From Candidatus Latescibacterota bacterium (GTDB taxonomy: Bacteria; Latescibacterota; UBA2968; UBA8231), in NCBI GenBank assembly GCA_022820485.1, contig JAJEFJ010000103.1, forward strand, positions 62,001-126,000: 64,000 nucleotides of DNA, given 5' to 3'. Under the pieces are notes generated by a model. It ran no database searches and was not told where the DNA came from. It saw nothing but the letters and a program-made list of their open reading frames with translations. Shown here piece by piece: positions 25,149 to 34,179 of the stretch (position 1 is the first letter of the stretch; each line of letters starts with the position of its first letter). Position numbers and translations under genes: made by a program.

Positions 25149-27104
25149 GTGCGTAACAGCAATTCATTAGATGGCTCCAAGCCTCCTCGGATCACCTTGC
25201 GTGCCCTGATTCTGGGGGGGCTGACCATTGTCGCTGTGTTCTACTACCTCATCCTCGAGGTCGGACAAGCATCGGGGTCGGGCAGCTATGTCCGCTCGCA
25301 GTTTCCCATGGTGGCCTTTATGCCCTTCGTGCTGTGGCTGTTTCTCAACGCCGCCTGCGGGCACTTGTGGCCCCGGTTGGCCCTAAACCGAGGGGAACTG
25401 CTGACCATTTTCACCATGCTCTGGGTGGTGGGTGCCCTGCCGCAGTGGGGCTGGAGCGACTACTGGATTGCCATTATCGGAGCGCCCTTCTACATGGCCA
25501 CACCTGAAAACCAGTGGTCAGATCTGCTCTTCCCCTATTTGCCCTGGCGCGTCTTTCCCGACTCCTCGCCTCGGGTGCTAGATACCTTCTGGATGGGGCT
25601 GCCGCAGGGGGCAGCGGTGCCGTGGGACGGCTGGGTCGGGGCGATTATCCAGTGGCTAGGGGCCTCGCTGGGGATGGTGGTATTCGGCTTTTGCTTGGTG
25701 GTGCTATTCCAGCGCCAGTGGATGGAAGCCGAAAAACTCTCTTTCCCGCTGGCGCAGATGCCCCTCGATCTGACTCAGGGCTTCGACGGGCCGCGACGGG
25801 TGCCCGACCTGTTTCGCTCGGGTCTGTTCTGGATCGGCTGCGGGGTTGTCTTGCTGCCCTTGCTCTACAATATCGGCGCATACTTCACGCCGGGCTTGCC
25901 GCTGTTTGAACTCTATACCAAGCGCTTCCATCTCGAATTGCCCCGCCCTTTCCCGGGCTTGACCATCCGGGTGCTGCCCTTGGTTATGGCTTTGACCTAT
26001 CTATGCCCACTGGACATCCTAGGAAGCCTAGTCGTCTTCGCCCTGCTGGCTACTGTCAAAATAGGGCTGATGGATCGAGTGGGACTGGTCGTAGGTGGGG
26101 AGGGTCAGCCTTTGGCACCGCAGGCGATCCTCTCGCTGGAAAGCTTGGGAGCCATCATTTTTGTGGCCTGCTGGTCCGTGTACTTGGCCCGCCGGCACTT
26201 GCGAGAAGTGTGGCAACAGGTGCGCACTGGGGAAGGAGATCGGCGTCAAGTCGGGATCTACCGCTTGGCCTTGGTAGGTCTAATTCTGTCGGCCTGCTAC
26301 GTCATCGCTTGGGCTTGTAGCCTAGGGGCGAGTTTGCCTCTAGCTATCGGTGCTTTTGTCCTGATGGTAGCGACCTTTTTTGTCACCATTAAGCTCATTG
26401 CGGCCACGGGCTTTCCCTACCTCATGCCTAGTTGGCCCAATGCCAAAGGGAGTTCCTTCATCGTCGATTTGATAGGCTCGGCTCGTCTGTCGCCGCAGGA
26501 TCTGGTCGCTTTCAAGATGTTCACCGGCCATGCCTTTTTCGGCAATATTCGCCTGCCGGCTTGGCCGGCCATCCCGCACCATCTGCGCATTTTCTCGTTG
26601 CGGGATCAGCCCTGGCTAGTGACCGCTACGGTGCTAGTCGCCTTTGCAACGGGTTTTCTAACCGCAGTATGGGCCAGCCTCGAGATGGCCTACGACAAAG
26701 GGGGAGCTGTTTTTCTGATGGGTGCGACCGGCCTCTTAGACGAGACCGTGCATTTGCTGCAAAATCCCAAAGTCGGGGATCCAGGGAAGTGGGGTGTCTG
26801 GGGGTGGGGCGTGTTCCAAGCGGGGGGCATAGCGCTGTTGCGAGCCCGCTTTCACTGGTTCTCGCTCCATCCCATTGGGCTGGCTTTTCAACACACCTCG
26901 GGCACATCCATCTATTGGTTCAGCCTGTTTTTGGTCTGGGTCGCTAAACTACTACTGCTGCGCTACGGCGGAGTCAGAGCGTACCGCGAGGGCAAGCCTT
27001 TTTTCTATGGCTTGGGAGTGGGCTATGTAATCGGCGTCGTGCTCTCGGGAGTAGTGGATGTAATCTGGTTTCCCACACAGGGTCACAATGTGCATGACTG
27101 GTAA
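25149..27104 (+). CDS. Diverged DUF6785-like polytopic membrane protein
   Basis: A 651-residue protein that starts with GTG after an AGGAAG-type site, 12 bases behind the previous gene. It keeps the family layout (ATPENQW, FQRQWMEAEKLSFPLAQMPL, FHWFSLHPIGL, LRYGGVRAYREGKPFFYGL). However, it has lost the RTPLTPADF segment, replaced by AATGFPYLMPSW, and the TYVWSANIRIF segment, replaced by KMFTGHAFFGNIRL. It ends in WFPTQGHNVHDW instead of TGxxGN. The pair could therefore be two unlike subunits of one membrane complex, or one active and one regulatory copy; both are inference. Its stop is nine bases from the stop of the convergent amidohydrolase. Confidence 0.8.
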   Translation: MRNSNSLDGSKPPRITLRALILGGLTIVAVFYYLILEVGQASGSGSYVRSQFPMVAFMPFVLWLFLNAACGHLWPRLALNRGELLTIFTMLWVVGALPQWGWSDYWIAIIGAPFYMATPENQWSDLLFPYLPWRVFPDSSPRVLDTFWMGLPQGAAVPWDGWVGAIIQWLGASLGMVVFGFCLVVLFQRQWMEAEKLSFPLAQMPLDLTQGFDGPRRVPDLFRSGLFWIGCGVVLLPLLYNIGAYFTPGLPLFELYTKRFHLELPRPFPGLTIRVLPLVMALTYLCPLDILGSLVVFALLATVKIGLMDRVGLVVGGEGQPLAPQAILSLESLGAIIFVACWSVYLARRHLREVWQQVRTGEGDRRQVGIYRLALVGLILSACYVIAWACSLGASLPLAIGAFVLMVATFFVTIKLIAATGFPYLMPSWPNAKGSSFIVDLIGSARLSPQDLVAFKMFTGHAFFGNIRLPAWPAIPHHLRIFSLRDQPWLVTATVLVAFATGFLTAVWASLEMAYDKGGAVFLMGATGLLDETVHLLQNPKVGDPGKWGVWGWGVFQAGGIALLRARFHWFSLHPIGLAFQHTSGTSIYWFSLFLVWVAKLLLLRYGGVRAYREGKPFFYGLGVGYVIGVVLSGVVDVIWFPTQGHNVHDW

Positions 27105-27113
27105 TACCCCTGC

Positions 27114-28403
27114 TCAGGCATTGACCCCGTAGACCATCGCCGGGTTGTCGCGAAAGGCCGCTTGGGCGACGTCGAGAGCGGTCGATTCGGACAGCAAGCC
27201 CTCTTCCAGCAGGGACCCTAGCGCATAGGCGAAATTCCGGCGTGCCATCTGCAAGTGGCCATAGACCGTCTCGACCTGCTGCAAGTCATCCCCAAAGGCG
27301 ATAATTTTGTTGTAGGGCACCATTTGGAGCCATTCTCTCAGGTCTAGCCTAGACCCGAAGGGGGAGATGATGTGGATCCAAGACATGTTCAGATAGACAT
27401 TGGCGAAGGTCTTGCCCAACACGGCTCCCTCGCGCAGATAGGGGAAACCAGCGTGAGAAAAGTCAAAGCGGACTTGGGGGAAGGCCTGCAGCAAGGGGAT
27501 GAGCGGCACAGGGCTACACCCTTCCATGCCCCCATTGTTGCCCGCCCTCATGCCTAGGTGGAATTGGACAGTCAGATCGGTTTCTGCGGCGGCCCGACAG
27601 CACTGGAAGACCAGATAGTCTTCTAGTAGTGCACCTTCTGCCGAATCCAGCCCCGCGTAGTCGTCCTGCAATAGACGGTCGAAAATAACGGCGGCTTGGC
27701 CGGCGTCTCGCTCTTTGAAGTCCATGCGGCGGTGATAGGATTGCGACATCTTGACCCCAGCGACTTGGGCTTCCTTCCAGTCTTGGCACACCTGTCGAAT
27801 TACTTCGACGTGCTGGCGCAGGTCGCCGATGGACACATCGTAGTCGCGCTCTATCGCGTGGATTTGCTCGGCCGTGCGAAGCATGCTGAAGCGGTTGAGG
27901 CGGGGCAGGGGCAGGAATAAGGTTCGGTCCACTTCTATCAGATCTTCCATATTGACCACTGACGTTGCGATATTGGCCTGTTGCTGTAGCACCGTTTTGT
28001 AGAAGCCCGGTTTGCTATGTGCTTGGATGGCCTCAGAGAGCGGTCCAACCGTGGTGGCCGTCAGATCGTCGAAGCCGAGCAGATCGCGGAAGCCGGTCAA
28101 GATGCACTGGGAGTATCCGGTCAGGCGGATCCGGTTCCAGTACGGTTCGAACAGGTCCCACCGCTGGTCCAGCGGGCGGCGAGCGTCGAACAGGGCCTCT
28201 TTATCCTCGGGAGAGAGGCCGGCCACCACCAAGTCGGCGGTCGGATAGGCGTGGTTGAAAAAGTCGAGGGCGTCCAACTGCTGCGCTAGGCGCTCGGCTT
28301 CTGGTCCCATGTGGGAATGGGAGTTGATGCACGGTATTTTTTCAATTTCTGCAAAGAGAGACTCCACCAGTCCCAGATCTGGCGCAGAGACGGTACTTCG
28401 CAT
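27114..28403 (-). CDS. Amidohydrolase-superfamily metal-dependent hydrolase
   Basis: A 429-residue TIM-barrel-type protein started at the ATG at 28403, with AAGGAA ten bases upstream. Expected metal ligands are present: H29-x-H31 in NSHSHM near the N-terminus, a Lys in GVKMSQ that could bridge, His in VQFHLGMRAGN, His in DFSHAGFPYL, and Asp in AFGDDLQQ near the C-terminus. Members act on amides, esters, lactones or, in the uronate-isomerase branch, sugars; the overall shape with a late GDD motif resembles the uronate isomerase/COG2159 type. The substrate cannot be given. It faces the DUF6785 pair and is preceded by nothing co-oriented within 50 bases except the surface locus behind it. It has no signal peptide, so it should be cytoplasmic. 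Confidence 0.82.
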   Translation of the reverse strand: MRSTVSAPDLGLVESLFAEIEKIPCINSHSHMGPEAERLAQQLDALDFFNHAYPTADLVVAGLSPEDKEALFDARRPLDQRWDLFEPYWNRIRLTGYSQCILTGFRDLLGFDDLTATTVGPLSEAIQAHSKPGFYKTVLQQQANIATSVVNMEDLIEVDRTLFLPLPRLNRFSMLRTAEQIHAIERDYDVSIGDLRQHVEVIRQVCQDWKEAQVAGVKMSQSYHRRMDFKERDAGQAAVIFDRLLQDDYAGLDSAEGALLEDYLVFQCCRAAAETDLTVQFHLGMRAGNNGGMEGCSPVPLIPLLQAFPQVRFDFSHAGFPYLREGAVLGKTFANVYLNMSWIHIISPFGSRLDLREWLQMVPYNKIIAFGDDLQQVETVYGHLQMARRNFAYALGSLLEEGLLSESTALDVAQAAFRDNPAMVYGVNA

Positions 28404-28454
28404 GATGGGTGTTTCCTTTTTTGTGGAATCGAGGGTAGAATCTGCCGCCCGGTA

Positions 28455-31232
28455 TCAATCTTTCAGGCTGGCGTACACTGTCATAAACACGGTACTATCC
28501 ATCTGTGACCGGTCATCTCTTTCGACGCGCTCGCGACTGATTCTGCGGATACTGTAGCCGAGTTGGGCCGTGAGTACATAGCCTAGGTACTGCCCCCTGT
28601 TTGAAAGCTGCATGGCCAAGACCGTGCTGTTGAAATCCTCGGTGAATTCGCCCGCTGCTAAAGCGTCCTCATCAACCACCGAATCCCTGAAGAAGAGTTG
28701 TTCTATGCCCGTCTCTATGGTCGTTCGCCGCAGAACGGGGAATTCGAAGGTCAGGAATAACAAACCAGTCCATTGATCTCGCACAGGGCGCACGCCTCCC
28801 ATAGAATAGGGGGTGTTGTCCTTGAGCAATTCGCTCTTGATCTTCGGCCGCACCGTCAGAGCTTTGTACTGGTACAGATAGTCGGCCTTATTGATGATCC
28901 CAAGAAAACGCGTATCGTCCTTGAAATCTAGGTTACTGCCTTTCTCCCGCTGCCTGACGGTCTCGTACTTGAATTTATTGGAAAAATTGACTCCGATATT
29001 CGTCCGGCGGTCAAGGCCTAGCCAAAAAGTATTGATATAGGTGTCTTGGGCGAAGAGGGGGTCGTCTATTGCTTGGTGCGCTCCGGGCAGCCCTGGAGCT
29101 TGTACCCATTGAAAAAGATCGTCCTGAATGTCGTCTGCCGCCTTTTTGATCATGTCGAAGATGCCCACTCGTCCGATCCGGGCGTACTCCTTTTCAAAGC
29201 TCACTAGGGCGTACGTGGTCAGATTTTGGCGGTCGTCCGAAAGGAGTTGTTCGCGGGCCTGTCCGGCGGTGAGTTGCAGGTGCGGAGTTACCTGATTGCG
29301 CAGGTACAAGTTGTAGCCCTTGCGATCTCTCTTGTAAGGATAATCGGGTAGGTTGTCGTTTTCGAACTGGTCGACCCAGCCGTTGTTGTTGAGATCGATA
29401 CCGAAGAGGTATTCAGGGCGGTCTGAACCGTAGCGCAGGAAGGGTTCCTCGTAGTCCGGGAAGCGGTTCTCACTGAAGATGTTGCTGTTTTGGTTGAAGT
29501 CGGAGATGAAATCGTTGTTCTGGTCCCAGCCGGGGAACACGGCTTCGTCGGCGAAACCTTCGGCGGATCTTCCGGTTCTAGTGGCGCGGAATTCCTCACC
29601 CGTCCTAGGATCTTGGTAGCGCCGCTTCTGGTCGGGTTTCTTGTCCTGATCGTCGTTGTCGTCGACGAAGTCGTAGATGCTCCTAGTCCCGTCTTCGTAA
29701 TCTACTCGGCCACTACCGTCCGATATGAAGGGACTGGTGTTGTAGGCCGAGTCCATGTAGAATCCCTCGGCAAAGAGGGACCAAGAGGAGATCGTTTTGG
29801 ACAGATTCATCATCCAGGCTTTGGCGTTTTCGGAGCCGACGAGTCCCGAGTGAGCTTTGTGCGTCTTCACTCGGCGATTGGGGTATTTCCTGTACTGGTG
29901 GTTCACATCGAACTCGGTGTAAAAGTCAAATCCGAGGAAATCCTGGGCCTCGATCGTGAAGCCCAATAGCTGGTTAGCCGTGGGCAAGCCGTAGTTGAAG
30001 ATCACCTCGCGCTTATTCGATCCGTCCTGAATATTGCCTTCGGCCTGGGCCATCAGCAGGAAGACCGGCTGTCCTTCAAAGTTGGTCTGCTGATCGGAAG
30101 TGATCTCGATCCGATAGTCGTTGACTAGGACCAGTCTGAAGCGGAGATCCCGGATGTTGTTGATGGCATCCTTGTCGTCGAGAATCACCGCTAGGTCGTT
30201 CAATTCGTAACGCAACGTAATCTGCTCCGTACCGTTGGCCGTGCGCACGCCTTCGATAATGGTGCCTCCCTGCCTGTAGGGCGTGAAGCCGATCTCATTG
30301 CCGACTAGCACTGTGTCTCTGTCGCCGATAGTCGTCGCTATTTCTACATTATCCGCTAGTAGGACACTCCCCCCGACATCATCAGCCGGTGAGTCGTCGC
30401 TCAGCCGGATGACAATAGTAGTGATCTGGTTTTGTAACTGCAGCGAGGTTAATTCCCCTTTGAAGGGATTGCCCTCAAAGCTCTGTACGGTCCCCCGGCC
30501 GTTGTGGGAATTGACGAAGACCCCTCCCAAGGTAATGGCATCGCCTAGCCGGACCCTAGTCCGGCCCCCTATCAGGTTGGTGTAGTTGTTGAAAGAGGCC
30601 GGATTCGGATCGGTGATGAAGCCCGGTGCGCTGATGCGGGAAAAGATACCAGTCAGCTCGACCGCGTCCGACATGAGATCGACTTGGGCACCGTTGTACA
30701 CAGACTTGCGAAAGGTCATTGGCGTCAGGGTCGTGACCAGTTCGTCGCCAACGGAAATGGAAAAAGAATATTGACCTTTCTGGTCGGAGGCTACAATCAA
30801 TGAGTTAAAGAAACCGGCATATGCTCCTCTTTTCAGCAGACGGCTGCCCTCGGAGATTCGCGGGTGGTCCTCGGTCCAGTCGTAGACCAACCATCCTCTG
30901 GTCAGGAAATTTCCGTACACGTCGTAGAAATAATCGCCCCAGAGGCTTTGCGCCACATATCTCTGGTAGGGATTGCCAGCGTAGTTAGTGTACTGCCAAG
31001 TCTGCCACTGGTACTCCTGATACAACTCTTGGGGCAGATACCGTTTCCGCACCGATGGCTCCACGTTACCCAGCAGGGTCTTGGGACCCTCAGAGCGATA
31101 TACCACTGTGCCGTCATTGGCTTGGCGTCCTAAGCGAGCCCCATAGTTTTGCTCAGCCCATCCAGTAGCGGACGATAGAGCTAGTGCGCAGAGTATCCCC
31201 ACAACATACCACGATCCGTACCTTCTTAGCAT
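28455..31232 (-). CDS. Putative outer-membrane beta-barrel protein with Asp/Asn-rich calcium-type loops
   Basis: A 925-residue secreted protein; AGGAGGG five bases before the ATG fixes the start, and residues 1-~27 are a signal peptide (TGWAEQ). The N-terminal domain has YLPQELYQEYQW, YTNYAGNPYQRY and GDYFYDVYGNF, then TTLTPMTF. Residues ~515-635 are Asp/Asn-rich: FVDDNDDQDKKPD, DQNNDFISDFNQNSN, FGIDLNNNGWVDQFEND, YPYKRD; these resemble EF-hand or thrombospondin type-3 calcium loops. From ~650 on the sequence alternates polar and hydrophobic residues with many Tyr/Phe/Arg, as in barrel strands, and ends in FMTVYASLKD. It is a close paralogue of 31322 and of the partial gene at 1-512. I infer an outer-membrane partner of the FlgD-tailed proteins upstream; function unknown. 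Confidence 0.85.
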   Translation of the reverse strand: MLRRYGSWYVVGILCALALSSATGWAEQNYGARLGRQANDGTVVYRSEGPKTLLGNVEPSVRKRYLPQELYQEYQWQTWQYTNYAGNPYQRYVAQSLWGDYFYDVYGNFLTRGWLVYDWTEDHPRISEGSRLLKRGAYAGFFNSLIVASDQKGQYSFSISVGDELVTTLTPMTFRKSVYNGAQVDLMSDAVELTGIFSRISAPGFITDPNPASFNNYTNLIGGRTRVRLGDAITLGGVFVNSHNGRGTVQSFEGNPFKGELTSLQLQNQITTIVIRLSDDSPADDVGGSVLLADNVEIATTIGDRDTVLVGNEIGFTPYRQGGTIIEGVRTANGTEQITLRYELNDLAVILDDKDAINNIRDLRFRLVLVNDYRIEITSDQQTNFEGQPVFLLMAQAEGNIQDGSNKREVIFNYGLPTANQLLGFTIEAQDFLGFDFYTEFDVNHQYRKYPNRRVKTHKAHSGLVGSENAKAWMMNLSKTISSWSLFAEGFYMDSAYNTSPFISDGSGRVDYEDGTRSIYDFVDDNDDQDKKPDQKRRYQDPRTGEEFRATRTGRSAEGFADEAVFPGWDQNNDFISDFNQNSNIFSENRFPDYEEPFLRYGSDRPEYLFGIDLNNNGWVDQFENDNLPDYPYKRDRKGYNLYLRNQVTPHLQLTAGQAREQLLSDDRQNLTTYALVSFEKEYARIGRVGIFDMIKKAADDIQDDLFQWVQAPGLPGAHQAIDDPLFAQDTYINTFWLGLDRRTNIGVNFSNKFKYETVRQREKGSNLDFKDDTRFLGIINKADYLYQYKALTVRPKIKSELLKDNTPYSMGGVRPVRDQWTGLLFLTFEFPVLRRTTIETGIEQLFFRDSVVDEDALAAGEFTEDFNSTVLAMQLSNRGQYLGYVLTAQLGYSIRRISRERVERDDRSQMDSTVFMTVYASLKD

Positions 31233-31321
31233 GGATCCCTCCTATTGGACTGTGCGCAAAAGGACGGAGTGCCCAAAGCAAGGCCCTCGCTTGCTTCGCA
31301 GGTGTAATCAGCGCCTGCCAT

Positions 31322-34120
31322 TTACTGTTCCACCCCGGCGTAGATGGTTATGAAGGTCGTGGTGCCAGTCTCGATGGTGGACTTTTTGTCTACCTCCAGA
31401 TCCAGCATCTCGATGGTCTCTAAGGATGTCCTAGACAGTCGGAACCCGGTCTGTAGCAGTAATACGTACCCTAGGTAATCCGTCGTGGTTGACCACTGAA
31501 CGGCCAAGTTAGTCTCGTTTAGGTCGCCGGTCGGTCCCAAGACGCTCTCTTGGACCAAGGCGTCTTCGTCTGCCCTCAATTCTCTTAGCTGTCTGAACTC
31601 CGTGCCCATTTCAATCATCGAATGCCTCAGCACTGGGAATCTGAGGATCACCGACAAAAATCCATCCCATTCCTCGATATCTGCCTCGCGGCGCAAGAAT
31701 GGTGTGCGCTGCAAGTACTGGCTTTTGAAGCGCGGCTGAATGCTCAGACCTTCAAGTCGGTAGGTATAATCAACCTTGTTGATAAGCCCCAAAAAGGACG
31801 ACCTATCGTGGAGCGGGCTTCTGTCCAAAGCCCTGAGATCATCGCGGCGCTGAACGTACAGATCGTATTTGATCTTATTGCGAATGTTTAGCTGCGGAAT
31901 TCGCGTATAGTCGAATCCGATAAACAGGGAGTTCACCCAGGTATCTTGGGCGGGCAGAATATCGGCGACCTTGGCGGGCAGACCCGCCAAGAGAAATCCC
32001 TGTGGCGCACGGCGGTCATCGGGGATGGTGTCTTTGGCTCGTTTTAGCATATTGAACGCCCGCAAACGCCCTAGGCCGGCCCAATTCTCATCTACGGTCA
32101 CCAGCCCGTAGGTGGTCGTATTCTCGCGCTCGGAAGAGAGCAGTTCCTCGCGGGTCTGGCCCACGCTCACCCGGACACTTGGGATGACATGGGCGCCGGA
32201 ATAGGCATTGTAGCCTCTGTGGTCCCTCTTGTAGGGAAAATCTGGCTCGTCGTCGTTCTCGAAACGGTCAATCCAGTCGTTGTTGTTCAAGTCAATGCCA
32301 AAGAGAAATTCCGGCCGGTCGACCTCGTACCTGAGAAAGGGCTCGTCGTAATCGGGGATGCGATTGCTGATTGTCCGATTGTCGTTCTGGTTGAAATCGC
32401 TTACGAAGTCGTTGTTTTCGTCCCAGCCGGGGAAGATGGCAAAATCGGGACCCGGCTGACCGCCTCGCTGCCAATCGGGAGTGCGATCCTGATCGTCGTT
32501 GTCTTCGACGAACTCGTAGAAAAACTGGGAAGGCTGGTCGTAGTTGATATCGCCATTTTGGTTGAGTAGGAAAGAACTAGTGGAGTAGTCGTGGTCCATG
32601 GAAAAGGCCTCGCCGAAGAAGAACCAAGGATAATCCTGAAAGGAGAGGTTCATCATCCAAGCATCCGCTCGGGTCGAAGCGTCTTCAAAGGAACGGTCGT
32701 CGGTAAACAAGGCTAGGTTGGGATACTGCCTGAATTTCTGGTTGATGTCGTACTCGCCGTAGAAGTTGAAACCTAGGACGTCCTGCGCCTCAATGGTAAA
32801 GCCGTAAATCTGCGTGGCAGTGGGGAGGCCGTAGTCGAAAACCAGCCTCCTTCGGTTGGAGCCGTCTTTGGTATTGTCGGGCGCACGTGCGATCTCGAGT
32901 AAAACCGGATTCCTCTCGTCGAGGATCGCTCTGGTCAGAGGCGCTTCCGGCGGGGTTTCCTGCCCGGTCTGGCGGTCGGACCACACCTCGACTTTGTAGT
33001 CGTTGGCCAGTACCAAATCAAAGGTCACTTTTACGATCTCAGTCGGGTCGGGACCGATATAGGCCGGATCGTTAAAATCGTAGTTGATGATGATCCGCTG
33101 AATGCCGTTGGCGGCCAAGAAACCCTCTTCGCGAAAACCGCCCTCTATGACTGGCCAGCGCGTTGGATCGTTGGTCAGGTCGGCAAGGCTGAGCGTCTCG
33201 CGGATTCCGTTCTGGAAATCTTCTCGCACCACGACTAAATCGTGGGAAAAGAGTGCGGTTCCTCCCTCCCCGTCTTCGGGAGAATCATCGCTGAGTACGA
33301 GGGCGATGGCGTTGATAGGCACTCTGGCCTGCCCGTCGCCCAGTGTGCCCTTGGTGGGGTTGCTGTCGAAGGAGCCCAGCGTGGTACGGGTGTTGTGGGC
33401 ATTGACCCAAGTCGCGCCGACGGTGACAAAATCGCCTACTTGGGCTAGGGCCCGACCGCCGATCATATTGGTGGCATTGGTTCGGGTATCGGCGCTGGAG
33501 ACGGACGACCTGACCGGGTTGCTGATCCTTGAAAGGAGGAGCGTGCCAGCGTATTTATCGGCGGCGAGATCTAGCTGAATACCGTTGAATGCAGGCTTGG
33601 AAAAGGTCATGGGGGTGAGCGTGGTGCGTATCTGATCACCCGTAGTTATGGAGTAAAGAGCACCGCCTTTTGAATCCGTGGCGATCAACACTTGGTTGAA
33701 CCAACCCTGATACCGCGAATCTTGGTAGATGGAACTGCCCAGCGGGGTCAAGGCTTCCTGACGCCAGTCGTAGATGAGCCACCCCCGGTTGACGAAATTG
33801 CCGAACGTGTCGTAGAAGTATTCGCCTTCCCGAGTAGTGTTTACGTAGCGCTCATAGCGATCTCGGGCGTAGTTGGAGTATTCCCAAGTCTGGAAGCGGT
33901 AATCGTGATAGAGTTCTTGGGGGATGTACCATCGTTTCACTGTGGGATCGAGGGCGTCGAAAAACACTCCTGGTCCCAAGGGTTCAAAGGTGACTTTGCC
34001 CCCCCTCTGCTGCCCGAGGCGGTTGTTGTAATCCTGGGGAAAAGCCGTCGTGCTCAAAGCCGCGACTGTACACAGTGCTATCCATACTCCAGACCATCCT
34101 CTGTAACCTGCATCTACCAT
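31322..34120 (-). CDS. Putative outer-membrane beta-barrel protein with Asp/Asn-rich calcium-type loops
   Basis: A 932-residue protein with a GGGAGGG site before the ATG and a signal peptide to about residue 28 (TAFPQ-D). It keeps all elements of its neighbour: LDPTVKRWYIPQELYHDYRF, EYSNYARDRYERY, GEYFYDTFGNFVNRGWLIYDW, TTLTPMTF, IGGRALAQVGDFVTVG, DYGLPTATQIYGFTIEAQD. The Asp/Asn-rich middle at ~530-640 includes FVEDNDDQDRTPD, DENNDFVSDFNQNDN, PFLRYEVDRPEFLFGIDL and NNNDWIDRFENDDEPD. The last third is beta-rich and ends in FITIYAGVEQ. Overall likeness to the partial gene at 1-512 is higher than to 28455. Placed directly downstream of a FlgD-tailed protein, as in the first locus. It could also be a surface-exposed receptor; the barrel reading comes from strand pattern only. 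Confidence 0.85.
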   Translation of the reverse strand: MVDAGYRGWSGVWIALCTVAALSTTAFPQDYNNRLGQQRGGKVTFEPLGPGVFFDALDPTVKRWYIPQELYHDYRFQTWEYSNYARDRYERYVNTTREGEYFYDTFGNFVNRGWLIYDWRQEALTPLGSSIYQDSRYQGWFNQVLIATDSKGGALYSITTGDQIRTTLTPMTFSKPAFNGIQLDLAADKYAGTLLLSRISNPVRSSVSSADTRTNATNMIGGRALAQVGDFVTVGATWVNAHNTRTTLGSFDSNPTKGTLGDGQARVPINAIALVLSDDSPEDGEGGTALFSHDLVVVREDFQNGIRETLSLADLTNDPTRWPVIEGGFREEGFLAANGIQRIIINYDFNDPAYIGPDPTEIVKVTFDLVLANDYKVEVWSDRQTGQETPPEAPLTRAILDERNPVLLEIARAPDNTKDGSNRRRLVFDYGLPTATQIYGFTIEAQDVLGFNFYGEYDINQKFRQYPNLALFTDDRSFEDASTRADAWMMNLSFQDYPWFFFGEAFSMDHDYSTSSFLLNQNGDINYDQPSQFFYEFVEDNDDQDRTPDWQRGGQPGPDFAIFPGWDENNDFVSDFNQNDNRTISNRIPDYDEPFLRYEVDRPEFLFGIDLNNNDWIDRFENDDEPDFPYKRDHRGYNAYSGAHVIPSVRVSVGQTREELLSSERENTTTYGLVTVDENWAGLGRLRAFNMLKRAKDTIPDDRRAPQGFLLAGLPAKVADILPAQDTWVNSLFIGFDYTRIPQLNIRNKIKYDLYVQRRDDLRALDRSPLHDRSSFLGLINKVDYTYRLEGLSIQPRFKSQYLQRTPFLRREADIEEWDGFLSVILRFPVLRHSMIEMGTEFRQLRELRADEDALVQESVLGPTGDLNETNLAVQWSTTTDYLGYVLLLQTGFRLSRTSLETIEMLDLEVDKKSTIETGTTTFITIYAGVEQ

Positions 34121-34179
34121 CAGGTGTCCCTCCCGTTAGCAAGCGCTTCTCAGAAGCAATCCATACCCCGGTCCAGCCT

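Noticed and set aside
34121..34179. GCTTCTCAGAAGC palindrome between two surface genes
   Set aside because: The arms leave almost no loop and no T-run follows; too weak to call.
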